Origin: Chamaelirium japonicum
Taxonomy: Eukaryota > Streptophyta > Magnoliopsida > Liliales > Melanthiaceae
DNA: 64,000 nucleotides
Assembly: GCA_947650365.1 (NCBI GenBank)
Contig: CANTAL010000003.1
Span: 2,790,001-2,854,000, forward strand
Direction of reading: 5' to 3'
Shown: positions 48,622 to 61,854 of the stretch, piece after piece
Position numbering within the stretch: the first letter of the stretch is position 1
How the letters are laid out: the number at the start of each line of letters is the position of its first letter
Translations under genes and position numbers: made by a program
Notes under the pieces: generated by a model
What the model saw: only the letters and a program-made list of their open reading frames with translations
What the model was told of the DNA's origin: nothing
Databases searched by the model: none

Positions 48622-49589
48622 ATATATCGAGCCCAGCCGACCAGTCATAAAAAAATAGAAAAAAAAACAAGGACAAAAGAAAAAAGTAAACGGAGCGATA
48701 AACGAAGAGAGAATAAAGAACAAGTCCTGCTCTAGTCCACTGGCCATGGGTATAGGTGTGAAGTAAGAAGGAATCTAAATTCTAAAACTCCACTTCTCAA
48801 TAGTATTATCTCAATATTATTATGATTATCATAGTAATTTATCTAGTTATTTCGTTAAATTTATTATTTTATTGTTTTTATTATTATATTATTAAATAAT
48901 TAATTTAGGTAACTATTTAATTTTTAAAATTATTAAATAAAGAAATAATGATTTAATTATATAATGAATTTTTAATTTATATTATTAGTTATTTCTTTCA
49001 TTATTATTTTATTTTTAAATAATTCAATAATTAGTCAATTATTTAAATATTTAAAAACTTATTTTTTGAAGAAATATATTAAATATATTATTTATTTAAA
49101 TAAATTAAATAATTTAACTATTAAATAACTTACTATTTAAATAAATAATAATTTTAAAAAATATTACATTATTAAATAATTAAAAAAATATTTTAATAAA
49201 TTATGAAATTTTAAATAAAATAAATAAAAAAATTTACTATTTAATTATATAATAAAATAAAATAATAATTTAAAAATAATTTTCATATTATTTAAATAAT
49301 TAGTTTATTATTTGAATATATAAATAAGAAAATATTTTATCAATAAATTAATATTAATTTAAATAATTAAATAAATATTAATTTATTTTTATATTTAACT
49401 AATAAATAAATTATTAATTATTTATTTATATATATTTAAATATTTTTTTATTTATTTAACTATTTAATATATTAAAGTATTAATATTAATAAAATAATAG
49501 GAAGTAAAGAACGAAAATGAGGCACACCTAAATTTTTTGCTTTAAAAATAATTTATATTTTTCTTTAAAAAATTTTAAAACATTATAAC
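48608..49589 (+). mobile_element. Leader and standard AT-rich core
   Basis: Leader to 48795. Boundary motif TCAATATTATTATGATTATC. Core of about 650 bp without palindromic expansion. Purine tract AGGAAGTAAAGAACGAAAA near 49499. No gene is seen. Confidence 0.75.
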
Positions 49590-50889
49590 TGTTATGAGAT
49601 CATTTAATTGGATGGCTGTCGATTGTCAGATCTCTCCTATGGATTAGAGTTTTCTATAGATTACTTAGGCCCTAAGTAAGCTTAACCTATAAATAATATA
49701 TGACCTTTTTAGGGTAGAGCACGTTTGATGGCTCTCCCTTTCTCTCATCTCATAATATGTTATCAGCATGAACATATCGAGCCCAGCCAACCAGTCCAAA
49801 GAACCGAAGAGAGAAATGGTGGCAAAAGAGAGAAACGAAGAAAGAAGTGAACAGAGAGGTAAATGAAGAGAGATAAGAGAAGAAGTCCTGCTTCAATCTA
49901 TTGGCCACGGGTATAGGTGTAAAGTAAGAAGAAATCTAAATTCTAAAACTTCACTACTCAATAGTATCATCTCAATATTATTATGATTATCATAGTAATG
50001 TTGCAATAATTTTATTAACTAAATTAATTATTTATTTAATTATTAAATAATTTAAATAATTATATAATTTAAATAATTTATTAATTAGTTTTTTATTAAA
50101 ATAATTAATTTACTTAATTAGTTATTTATTTAATTAAATTTATTATTTTATTTGTTTTATTATTATTATATTATTAAATAAATAAATTAGGTAACTATTT
50201 AATTATCTAAATTATTCAAAAAATAAATAATTATTTCATTATATAATGAATTTAGTAATTTATTTTATTAGTTATTTATTTAATTATTATTTTATTTTGG
50301 AATAATTAAATAATTAATCAATTATTTAAATATTTAAAAAGGTAGCTAGTGAAAAAATATATTAAATGGATTATTTTATTAAACAAATATATAATTTAAT
50401 TATTAAATGATTTTATATTAAAGTAAATAATAATTTAAATTAATTATTATATAATTAAGTAATTAAAAAATATTTTCTAAAATTATGACATATTAATTAA
50501 AATAAATAAAAAAAATTAATTATTTAATTAAGTAATAAAATAAAACAATAATTTTATAACTATTTACTTAATATTTAAATAATTAGTTTATTAATTCAAT
50601 ATATAAATAATAAAATAATTTTTAAAATTTTTTTATTATTTTCTTAAATAATAAAAGAAATATTTATTTATATTAGTATTTAAATAATAAAAATTATTTA
50701 AATTATTTAATTATTTAATTTTATAGATAATAAATATTTATTTATTTTTTAATTATAAAACTATTTATTTTATTAAACTAATTAAATCAATTAAATAATA
50801 GGAAGTTAGAATGACGATGAGGCACACCCGAATTTTTTCCTTTAAAAATAATTTATATTTTTCTTTAAAGAAATTTAAAACATTACAAC
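49590..50889 (+). mobile_element. Complete unit
   Basis: LTR 49590-49757 (168 bp, TGTTATGAGATCATTTAATT to CATAATA). Primer-binding-like site TGTTATCAGCATGA (49758-49771). Leader to about 49955. Core to about 50800. Purine tract shortened to AGGAAGTTAGAATGACGA. Confidence 0.8.
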
Positions 50890-52373
50890 TATTATAAAAT
50901 TGTTCGATTGGATGACTGTCTACCATCGGATCTCTTCTATGGATTAGGGTTTCCCATAGATTACTTAGGCCCTAAGTAAGCTTATCATATAAATAATATA
51001 CGACCTCTTTAGGGTGGGGCATATTTGACAGCTCTCTTTTTTTCCCATCATACAACACGTTATAAGCACGAGCATGTCGAGCCCAGCCGACCAATCACAA
51101 GAAAACAAAAAGTAAAACGAATATAGAAGACAGAAAAGATAAGAGATGAAGTCATACTCTAGTGCATTAGCCACGGGTATAAGCATGAAGTAAGAAAGAA
51201 TCTAAATTCCAAATCTCCATTTCTCAATAGTTTCATCTCAACATTATTATGATTATCATAGTAATGTTACCATATTTTTTCTTAATTAAAATAATTATTT
51301 ATTTAATTATTGAATAAATTAAAAAATTTAATAATTTAAATAATTTAATAAATAATTTTTTAATAAACTAATTAATTTATTTAATTATCTAATTATTAAG
51401 TTATTTAATTAAATTTATTATTTTATTTATTTATTATTAATAGTTTATTAAATAATTAAATTAGGTGATTATTTATTTTTTTCAATTATTAAATAAAAAG
51501 ATAATGATTTAATTTTATAAATAATTTTTCAATTTATTATATTACTTTTTTTTTCAATTTTTTTTTATTAATAGAATAATTATGAATTATTTAAATACTT
51601 AAAAACTTATTAAGTGATGAAATAGGTTTAATAGATTATTTATTTATACAATTAAATAATTTAATTATTAAATGATTATATAGTTTAATAAATAACAATT
51701 TAAATATATTATTATATGATTAAATAATTAAAAAATTATTTTATAAAATAATCAAATAATAATTGAAATAATTTAAAAAATAAATTATTTTATAAAAAAA
51801 TAAATTAAAATAATAATTTCATTATTATGTACTTTTTATTTAAATAATAAGTTAATTATTTGAATATATAAATAATAAAATTTTGAAAAAATTTTTTGGT
51901 ATTTTTCTAATAATCAAATAAATATTTATCTAATTTAATATCTAAATAATAAATAAATTGTTTAAATAATTTAATTAATTAATTATATAGATAATTCAAT
52001 ATTTATTTAATTATTTAACTATTTACTTAACTTAATTCATTTAATTTAATTATTTACTTATTATTTAAATAATTAGTTAGTTATTTAAATACAGAAATAA
52101 TAAAATATTTTTTTAAATAACTTATTATTTTTTTAAATAATAAAATAAAATTTTTATTATTTTAATATTTAAATAATAAATATATTATATAAAAATTTAA
52201 TAATTAAATTATTTAGATAATTATATATATTTTTAATTATTTAACTATTTAATTTATTAAACTAATGAAATTAATTAAATAATAGGAAGTAAAGTAGGAA
52301 GATGAGGCACACCCAAAATTTTTGCTTCAAAAATAATTTATATTTTTTTTAAAAAAAATTAAAACATTATAAA
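50890..52373 (+). mobile_element. Complete unit with partly doubled distal core
   Basis: LTR 50890-51057. Primer-binding-like site CGTTATAAGCACGA (51058-51071), one base off. Leader contracted to about 160 bp. Core at 51240-52285, whose distal words (ATTATTTACTTATTATTTAAAT and TATATAGATAATT) occur twice, lengthening the unit to about 1.48 kb. Confidence 0.8.
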
Positions 52374-53534
52374 TATTATAAGATAATTCAATTGGATAGC
52401 TGTCTACCGTCGGATCTCCTCTATAGATTAGGGTTTCACATAGTTGCTTAGGCCCTAAGTAAGTTTACCATAAAAATAATATATGACCCCTTTATGGTGG
52501 GGTATATTTGACAATTCTTTCTTTCTCTCATCACACAATACGTTATTAGCACGAACATATCGAGCCTAGCCGACCAGTCATAAAAAAACGAAGAGAGAAA
52601 TAAAGATAAAAGACAGAAAAGAAGAGAGAAGAGAACAGAGAGATAAATAAAGAGAGAAGAGAAAAGAAGTCCTGCTCTAGTCCATTGGCCACTGGTATAG
52701 GTGTGAAGTAAGAAGGAATCTAAATTCCAAAACTAAACTTCTCAATAGTACCATCTTAATGTTATTATGATTATCATAGTAATGTTACTATAATTTTTTT
52801 CATTAAATTAATCATTTATTTATTTATTAAATATTTTAATAATTAAGTTTTTAGTAATATAACTAATTTATTTAATTATTTAATTATCTAGTTATTTAAT
52901 TAAATTTATTCTTTAATTTAATTATTATTATTATATTATTAAATAATTAAATTAGGTAACTATTTCATTATTTAAATTAATAAATAAATAAATAATGATA
53001 TTATTATATAATTAATTTATTAATTTATTTTATTAGCTATTTATTTACCTATTATTTTATTTTTAATTAATTAAATATTTAGTCAATTATTTAAATATTT
53101 AAAAACTTATTTTGTGAAGAAATATATTAAATAGATTATTTTCTTAAACAAATAAATTATTATGTAACTAAATAATTAAAAACTTATTTTATTAAATTAT
53201 AATTTAATAACTATTTACTTATTATTTAATTATATAGTATATTATTTGAACATATAAATAATAAAATATTTTTTAAGTAACTTAATATTTTTTTAAATAA
53301 TCAAATTAATATTCATTTATTTTATTAATTAAATAATAAATAAATTATTTAAATAATTTAATTATTTAATTATATAGATAATTAAATTTTATTTAATTAT
53401 TTAACTATTTAATTTATTAAACTAACTAAATTAATTAAATAATAGGAAGTAAAGAAGGAAAATGAGATACACATGAATTTTTTGCTTTAAAAATAATTTA
53501 TAGTTTTTTTTAAAAAAATTTAAAACATTACAAC
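52374..53534 (+). mobile_element. Complete unit
   Basis: LTR 52374-52540 (TATTATAAG to CACACAATA). Primer-binding-like site CGTTATTAGCACGA (52541-52554). Leader with intact GAGA tract to 52740. Core to 53440. Purine tract AGGAAGTAAAGAAGGAAAA. Confidence 0.8.
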
Positions 53535-54674
53535 TGTTATGAGAGATCATTCGATCGGATGGCTGTTCATCGTCAGATCTCTCCCATGGATTAGGGTTTT
53601 TGAGAGATTGCTTAAGCCCTAAGTAAGCTTATCCTATAAATAATATAAGACCTCTTTAGGGTGGAGCACGTTTGACAGCTATCTCTTTCTCCCATCTCAT
53701 AACACGTTATCAGTACAAACATATCTAGTCCAATCGATCAGTCCTAAAAAAATGGAGAGAGAGATAAAAACAAAAGAGAAAGAAAAGAGAAGAGAACGGG
53801 GAGATAAACGAAGAGAGAAGAGAGAAGAAGTCCTCCTCCAGTACATTGGCCACGGGTATAGGTGTGATGTAAGAAGAAATCTAAATTCAAAAATCCTAGT
53901 TCTTAATAGTATTATCTCAATGTTATTATGATTATCATAGTAATATTACTATAATTTTTTAAATTTATTTAATTATTTATTTATTTATTAAATAATTAAA
54001 ATAATTTAATAATTAGGTTTTTAATAAAATAATTAATTAATTTCATTATTTATTTATTTAATTAAATTTATTATTTTTATATAATTAAATAATTAAATTA
54101 GATAACTATTTAATTATTTAAATTATTAAGTAAAGGATTATTGATTTAATTATAAAACTAATTTATTAATTAATTTTATTAATTATTTCTTTAATTATTC
54201 TTTTATTTTTCATTAATTAAAGAATTAGATAATTATTTAAATATTTCAAAAATTAATTAGTGAAGAAATATATTTAAAAAATTATTTACTTAAATAAATA
54301 AATAACTTAATTATTAAAAGATTTCATAGTTAAATAATTTAGGGTAGGGCACATTTGACTGCTCTCTCTTTAATTATTTAATTTAATTCAAATTATAATA
54401 ATTATATAATTCAATTAAATAATAATTTAATTGAAATTATTTATTAAATTAGGATGGGGCATGTTTCATGGCTCTCTTTTTCTCCCATCTCACAATACGT
54501 TATTTATTTATAAAAGTAAATAATTTAATTATTAAATAATTTTATAGTAAAATAAATAATAATTTAAATATATTATTATATCATTAAATAATTAAAAAAT
54601 TATTTGAGAAAATTATAAAATATTAATTGAAATAAACATAAAAATTATTGATTTTATAAAGTAATAAAATATTA
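53535..54674 (+). mobile_element. Unit with LTR fragments scattered in its core
   Basis: LTR 53535-53704 (170 bp, with a 2-bp GA duplication near its start). Primer-binding-like site CGTTATCAGTACAA (53705-53718). Leader to 53895. The core holds two isolated LTR 3' fragments, 54343-54372 (TTTAGGGTAGGGCAC...) and about 54452-54506 (AGGATGGGGCATG...CACAATACG). Neither has a TATA box. No purine tract separates this unit from the next LTR. Confidence 0.75.
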
Positions 54675-55411
54675 ATCGATCGGATAGCTATTCATCGGCG
54701 GATCTCTCCCAAGGATTAGGGTATTGCTTAGGCCTTAAGTAAGCTTACCCTATAAATAATATATGACCCCTTTAGGGTGGAGGACGTTTGATGACTCTCT
54801 TTTTTTCCAATCTCACAACATGTTATCAGTACGAACATGTCGAGCCCAGCAGACCAGTCGTAAGAAAATAGAGAGAGAAACGAACACAAAAGAGAGAAAA
54901 GAAGGGAGAAGAGAATGGAGAGATAAACGAAGAGAGAAGAGAAAAGAAGTCATACTCCAGCCTATTCATCACGGATATAGGTGTGAAGTAAGAAGGAATC
55001 TAAATTCCAAAACTCCACTTCTCAATAGTATCATCTCGACATTATTATGATTATCATAATAAAATCACTATAATTTCTTTAATTAAATTAATTATTTATT
55101 TGATTATTAAATGATTTAAATAATTTAATAAATGAGTTTTTAGTAAAATAATTAATTAATTTATTAATTTAATTTTCTAGTTATTTAATTAAATTTATTA
55201 TTTTATTTATTAATTATGATTATATTATTAAATAATTAAATTAGCTAACTATAAAATTAAATATTTATTTAATTATTTAACTATTTAATTTTTAAACTAA
55301 TTCAATTAAATTAAATAATAGGAAGTAAAGAAGGGAGATGAGGCATACCTGAATTTTTTGCTTTAAAATTAATTTATATTTTTTTTAAAAAGAAAAATTA
55401 AACTTTACAAC
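54675..55411 (+). mobile_element. Unit with 5'-truncated LTR
   Basis: LTR about 54675-54820 starts inside the ATCGATCGGATAGC palindrome, having lost TGTTATGAG. It ends CTCACAACA, followed by primer-binding-like site TGTTATCAGTACGA (54821-54834). Leader to 55025, boundary motif, and a core of only about 230 bp before the purine tract AGGAAGTAAAGAAGGGAGA (55321-55339). Confidence 0.8.
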
Positions 55412-56454
55412 TATTATGAGATCGTTCGATCGGATGGCTATCCACCATTGAATCTCTCCCTTGGATTAGGGTTTCTTATAGATTGCTTAGGCCCTAAGTA
55501 AGCTTACCCTATAAATAATATACGACCCCTTTAGGGTGGTTTAACGACCCTCTCTTTCTCCTATCTCATAATATATTATCAGTACGAATATGTTGAGCAC
55601 AACCGACTAGTCGCAAGAAAACAGAGAGAGAAACGAAGATAGAAAAGAGAGAAGAAGAGAGAAGATAACAGAGAGATAAACGAAGAGAGTAGAAGTCCTA
55701 CTCTAGTCCATTGACCCCGGGTATAGGTGTAAAGTAAGAAGGAATCTAAATTATTTAATTATTTAATTATTAAAATTATTAAATAAATAAATAATTATTT
55801 AATTATAAATTAATTTATTAATTTATTTTATTAGTTATTTCTTTAATTATTATTTTATTTTTAATTAATTATATAATTAGTTAATTAATTAGATATTTTA
55901 AATCTTATTTAGTAACAAAATATATTAAATAGGTTATTTATTTTAAAAATAAATAAATTAATTATGAAATAATTTTATAATTAAATAAATAAGAATTTAA
56001 ATATATTATTATATAATTAAATAACTAAAAAATTATTTTAGAAAATTATAAAATATTAATTGAAAAAAACAAAAAAATATTGATTTTATAAAGTAATAAA
56101 ATAAAATAATAATTCAATTATTATTTACTTATTAATTAAATAATAAGTTAATTATTTGAATATATAAATAATAAAAAAGAATTTAAATAACTTACTATTT
56201 TTTTAAATAATTAAATAAAAATATATTTATTTTAATATTTAAATAATAAATAATTTGTTTAAATATTTTAATTTTATAAATAATTAAATATTTATTTAAT
56301 TATTTTATTATATAATTATTTCAATATTTAATTTATTAAACTAATTAAATTAATTAAACAATATCTAGTAAAAAAAGGAAGATGAGGTACTTCTGAATTT
56401 TTGGCTTAAAAAATAATTTATATTTTTTTTTAAGAAAATTTAAAATATTACAAC
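55412..56454 (+). mobile_element. Complete unit without boundary motif
   Basis: LTR 55412-55573 (162 bp; the CACGTTTGACGG block is cut to TTTAACGA). TATAAATA at 55510-55517. Primer-binding-like site TATTATCAGTACGA (55574-55587). The leader runs to GGAATCTAAATT (55752), then directly into core, so the CTCCACTTCTCAAT end and boundary motif are deleted. Purine tract decayed. Confidence 0.8.
55479..55545 (+). promoter_or_regulatory. Representative LTR promoter with palindromes
   Basis: Best-preserved example of the module present in most LTRs: near-palindrome TTAGGCCCTAA, perfect palindrome GTAAGCTTAC, TATAAATA (55510-55517), then CCCCTTTAGGG about 15-25 bp downstream, able to form a small hairpin near the expected transcription start. 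Position before the R/U5-like segment and leader fits an LTR promoter. Transcription itself is inferred. Confidence 0.65.
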
Positions 56455-57437
56455 TATTATTAGATCGTTCAATTGGATGGCTAACAAACGTCGGATCTCT
56501 CCTATGGATTAGGGTTTCCCATAGATTGTTTAGGTGCTAAATAAATTTACCCAATAAATATTATACGACCCCTTTTGGGTAGGGAATGTTTGATAGCTCC
56601 CTCTTTCTCTCATCTCACAATACGTTATCAGCACGAATATATCAAGCCCAGCCCCTAGTCACAAAAAAACAGAGAGTGAAACAAAGATAGAAGAGACAAA
56701 AAATCTTGATCATGTCCGTTGGCCACGGGTATAGATATAAAGTAAGAAGGAATCTAAATTCTTAAACTCCACTTCTCAATTATACCATCTCAATGTTATT
56801 ATCATTATCATAGTAATATTAATATAATTTTTTTATTTATTATTTTATTTTTATATAATTAAATAATTAGATAATTATTTAAATATTTAAAAACTTGTTT
56901 AGCAAAGAAATATATTAAATATATTATTTACTTAAAAAAAATAAATAATTTAATTATTAAAAAATTTTATAGTTAAAGAAATAATAATTTATATAAATTA
57001 TTATATAATTAAATCATTAAAAAATTATTCTAATTAATTATAAAATATTAATTAAAATAAATAAATTAATTAACTATTTAATTATATAATAAAATAAAAC
57101 AATAATTTAATAACTATTTACTTATTATTTGAATAATTATTTATTTATTTGAATATATAAATAATAAAATATTTTTGAAATAACTTAATACTTATTTAAA
57201 TAATTAAATAAATAATTATTTATTTTAATTTTCTATAATAAATAAATTATTTAAATTATTAATTATTTAATTATATAGAAAATTAAATATTTACTTAATT
57301 ATTTAACTATTTAATTTATTAATATAATTAAATTAATTAAATAATCAGAAGTTAAAAAGAAAGATGAAGCATACCCAAATTTTTTGCTTTAAAAATAGTT
57401 TATATTATTCTTTAAAAAACATTTAAAACATTACAAC
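56455..57437 (+). mobile_element. Complete unit with contracted leader
   Basis: LTR 56455-56622 (168 bp). Perfect primer-binding-like site 56623-56636. Leader only about 140 bp, with the GAGA tract largely lost. Boundary motif near 56785. Core lacking its proximal third. Confidence 0.8.
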
Positions 57438-58884
57438 TATTTGAGATCGTTCGATCGGATGGCTGTTTACCGTCGGATCTCTCCTATGGATTAGGGTTTA
57501 GTATAGATTGCTAAGGACTTAAGTAAGCTTACCCTTTAGATAATATACAACCCCTTTATGAAAGGGAACGTTTGACGGCTCGCTTTTTCTCTTATCTCAC
57601 AACACGTTATCAGCATGAATATATCGAGCCCAGCCGACCAGTTGTAAGAAAACAGAAAGAGAAATGAAGATAGAAGAGAGATAAGAAGGGAGAAGTGAAC
57701 ATAGAAATAAACGAAGAGAGAAAAGAGAAGAAGTCCAACTCCAGACCATTCGCCACAGGTATAAGTATGAAGTAAAAAAGGAATCTAAATTCCAAAACTC
57801 TACTTCTCAACAGTATCATCTCAATGTTATTTTGATTATCATAGTAATGTCACTATAATTTTTATAACATTATGAAATATAAATAAAAAAAAATATTTAA
57901 TTAAGTAATAAAAAATAATAATAATTCAATAATTATTTACTTATTATTTAAATAATTAGTTAATTATTTAAATGTATAAATAATAAAATATTTTTTAAAT
58001 ATCTTAATATTTTATTAAATATTTATTTATTTTTATATTTCCATAATAAATAAATTATTGAAATAATTTTTTTATTTAATGAAATAGTTAATGAAATATT
58101 TCTTTAATTATTTAACTATTTAATTTATTAAACTAATTAAATGATTTAAATAATAGAAAGTAAAGAAGAAAGAAGAGGCCTACTCAAATTATTTATTTTT
58201 ATTATTAAATAAATAAATAATAATTTAATTTATAATTTATTTATTAATTTATTTTTTTAGTTATTTCTTTAATTACTATTTATTTTATTTTGAATTAATT
58301 AAATAATTTTTTAATTATTTAAATATTTAAGAACTTAATTAGTAAAGAAATATACTAAACAGATTATTTACTTAAATAAATAAATAATTTAATTATTAAA
58401 TTATTTTATATTTAAATAAATGATAATTTAAAAAAATTATTATAGAATTAAATAATTAAAATTTTAATTTTTTAAATTATGAAATATTAATTAAAATAAA
58501 AAAAAAATTATTAATCTAATTATTAATAAAATAAAATAATAATTCAATAACTTTTTACTTATAATTGAAATAATTATTTAAGTATTTTAATATATTAATA
58601 ATAAAATATTATTTTAATAAATTAATATTTTTTTAAATAATAAAACAAATATTTATATTTTTTAATATTTCAGTAATAATTAAATTATTTAAATAAAAAA
58701 AAATATTTAATTATATAAATAATTAAATATTTACTTAATTATTTTATTATTTAACTATTTATTTTATTATACAAAATAAATTAATAAACTAATAAGAAGT
58801 TAAGAAGGAAGATAAGGTATACCCGAATTTTTTGGTTAAAAGTAGTTTGCATTTTTATTTAAAAAAAATTTAAAACATTACAAC
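57438..58884 (+). mobile_element. Unit with two core segments
   Basis: LTR 57438-57604. Primer-binding-like site 57605-57618. Leader to 57808. Core to about 58150, then a purine tract and lead-in (58155-58185, ...GAGGCCTACTCAAAT) that breaks off before any LTR and passes into a second core (58186-58795) with its own purine tract. An LTR was probably deleted between them. Confidence 0.75.
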
Positions 58885-60135
58885 TGTTATTAGATCATTC
58901 AATTGTATGGCTGTTCATTATCGGATCTCTCCAATGGATTAGGGTTTATCATAGATTTCTTAGGCCTTAAGTAAGCTTACCCTTTAAATAATATACGATC
59001 TTTTTTGGGTGGGGGACGTTTGACGATGCTCTCTTTCTCCCATCTCACAACACGTTATCAGCACGAACATATCAAGCCTAACCGACCAGTCATAAGAAAA
59101 CAGAGTGAGAAACGAAGACAGAAGTGAGAGAAGAAGAGAAAAAAGAACGGAAAGATAAACAAAGAGAGAAGAGAGAAAAAGTCCTACTCTAGTCTATTCG
59201 TCAAAGGTATAGGTGTGAAGTAAGAAAAAATCTAAATTCCAAAACTCCACTTCTCAATAGTATAATCTAAATGTTATTATGATTATCATAGTAATATCAC
59301 TATAATTTTTTTAATTAAATTAATTCATTATTTATTTATGAAGTAATATAAATAATTAAATAATTTAAATTATTGAATTATTTATTTTTTAGTAAAATAA
59401 TTAATTTATTTAATTTTTTATTTATCTAGTTATTTAATTAAGATTATTATAAAATTATATTATTATATTATATTATCTAGTTTATTTAATTAGATTATTA
59501 AATAATTAAATTATTTATCTATTTAATTTTTTAAATTATTAAATAAAGAAATAATGATTTAATTATATAATTTATTTATTAATTTATTTTTTTTATTTAT
59601 TTCTTAAAATAATATTTTAGTTTTAAATAAATAAATAATTATTTAATTATTTAAATATTTAAATTCTTATATAGTAAAGAAATATATTAAATAGATTATT
59701 TACTTAAATAAATAAATAATTGAATTATTAAATAATTTCATATTGAAATAACTAATTATTTAAATAAATTATTAAGTAATAAATAAATAAAAAATTATTT
59801 ATGAAATTATGGAATATTAATTGAAATAAATAAAAAAATTAGTTATTTAATTAAGTAATAAAATAGAATAATAATTTAATAACTATTTATTTATTATTTA
59901 AATAATTAGCTAATTATTTGAATATATAAATAGTAAAATATTTGTTTCAATAATTTTATATTTTTTTAAATAATCAAAGAAATATTTATTTAATTAATTA
60001 TTTTACTATTTAATTTATTAGACTAATTAAATTAATAAAATAATAGGAAGTAATAAAAGAAGATGAGGCACACTCGAATTTTTTACTTGAAAATTAATTT
60101 ATATTTTTTTGAAAAAAAATTTAAACCATTACAAC
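58885..60135 (+). mobile_element. Complete unit
   Basis: LTR 58885-59052 (168 bp, ending CTCACAACA). Perfect primer-binding-like site 59053-59066. Leader to 59255. Boundary motif near 59260-59310. Core of about 730 bp. Purine tract AGGAAGTAATAAAAGAAGA. Confidence 0.82.
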
Positions 60136-61069
60136 TATTATGAGTTCGTTTGATCGGATGGATATCCACCAAAGAATCTCTCCCATGGATTAGGGTTTCT
60201 CATAAATTGCCTAGGCTCTAAGTAAGATTACCCTATAAATAATAGACGACCTCTTTAAGGTAGGGCATGTTTGACGGCTCTCTCTTTCTCCTATCTCACA
60301 ACATGTTATCAGTACGAATAGGTTGAGGCCAGTAGACCAGCATAAGAAAACAGAGAGAGAAACAAAGACTGAAAAGAGAGAAGAAGAGAGAAGAGAACGA
60401 AGAGATAAAAAAAGAGAGAAGAGAGAAGAAGACCTACTCCAATCCATTGGCCTCGGGTATAGGTGTGAAGTAAGAAGAAATCTTAATTCCAAAACTCCAC
60501 TTCGCAATAGTATTATCTCAACGTTATTATGATTATCATTGTAAAGTTACTATAATTTTTTAAATTAAATTAATTATTTATTTAATTATTACATAATTTA
60601 ATAGTTAAGTTTTTAATAAAATAATAAATTGATTTCATTATTTATTTATCTAGTTATTTAATTAAATTCATTATTTTATTTATTTATTATGATTATATTA
60701 TTAATTAAAGAAATTAGGTAACTATTTAATTTTTTTAAATTATTAAATAAAATAAATAATGATTTAATTCTATAATTATTTTATTAATTTAAATAATCAA
60801 ATATTTTTATAAATAAAATAATATTTTTTAAAATAATTAAAAAATATTTATTTATTTTAATATTTAAAAAATAAATAAATTATTTAAATAATTTAATAAT
60901 TTAATTATTTAGATATTTCACTAATTATTTAATTATTTAATTATTTAAATATTTAATTTTTTAAATTAATTAAATAATAGGAAGTAAATAAGGAAGATAA
61001 GGCACAATTGAATTTTTTGATATAAAAATAATTTATATTTTTCTTTAAAAAAATTTAATATATTACAAC
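60136..61069 (+). mobile_element. Complete unit, short core
   Basis: LTR 60136-60303. Primer-binding-like site TGTTATCAGTACGA (60304-60317). Leader with long GAGAGAAGAAGAGAGAAG tract to 60500. Core of about 430 bp. Purine tract near 60978. The 98-codon and 69-codon frames on opposite strands here are leader read-throughs. Confidence 0.82.
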
Positions 61070-61854
61070 TATTATGAGATAGTTTGATCGGATGGCTGTT
61101 CACTGTTGGATCTCTCCTATGGATTAGGGTTTCCTATAGAATACTTAGGCCCTAAGTAAGTTACCCTATAAATAATATATAATCCCTTTAGGGTGGGGCA
61201 CATTTGATGGCTCTCTCTTTCTTCCATCTTATAACACGTTATCAGTATGAACATATCCAGCCCAACCGACCAGTCACCAGAAAACGCGAAGAGAAACAGA
61301 AACAGAAGAGAAAGAAGAAGAGAGAAGAGAATAGAGAGATTAACGAAGAGAAAAGAGAGAACAAGTCTTGCTCCAGTCTATAGTAATGGGTATAGATGTG
61401 AAGTAAGAAGGAATCAAAATTCCAAAACTCCACTTCTCAATAGTATCATCTCAATGTTATTATGATTATTATAGTAATATTACTATAATTTTTTAAATTA
61501 AATTAATTATTTACTTAATAATTAAATAATTTTATAATTTAAATAATTTATTAATTAGTTTTTAGTAAAATAATTAATTTATTTCATTATTTAATTATAT
61601 AGTTATTTAATTAAATTAATTATTTTGTTTATTTATTATTATTGTATTATTAAATAATTAAATTAGATAATTATTTATTATTTAAATTATTAAATAAAGA
61701 AATAATAATTTAATTAATAAATAAATTATTTATTTTTTAAACTATTTAAATTAATTAAATAATAGAAAGTAAAGAAGGAAAATAAGGCACACTCGAATTT
61801 TTTGCTTTAAAAATTATTTACAATTTTTGTTAAAAATAATTAAAACTTTACAAC
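61070..61854 (+). mobile_element. Complete unit, shortest core
   Basis: LTR 61070-61236. Primer-binding-like site CGTTATCAGTATGA (61237-61250). Leader to 61430. Boundary motif near 61440-61490. Core of about 270 bp. Purine tract AGAAAGTAAAGAAGGAAAA. At 785 bp this is close to the minimum unit that keeps every module. Confidence 0.82.
61437..61492 (+). other. Representative palindromic boundary motif
   Basis: The roughly 55-bp motif between leader and AT-rich core reads TCAATAGTATCATCTCAATG, then TTATTATGATTATTATAG and TAATATTACTATAAT. In its consensus form it contains the perfect 16-bp palindrome ATAGTAATATTACTAT beside the near-palindrome TATGATTATCATA. It recurs about 30 times in the window, in both orientations, and marks many rearrangement junctions. 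Confidence 0.7.

Noticed and set aside
61450..61492. TAATATTAC nonanucleotide in the boundary motif, as in geminivirus replication origins
   Set aside because: It arises from an AT-only palindrome without the GC-rich stem or iterons, and no replication-protein frame is nearby. It is chance in AT-rich sequence.
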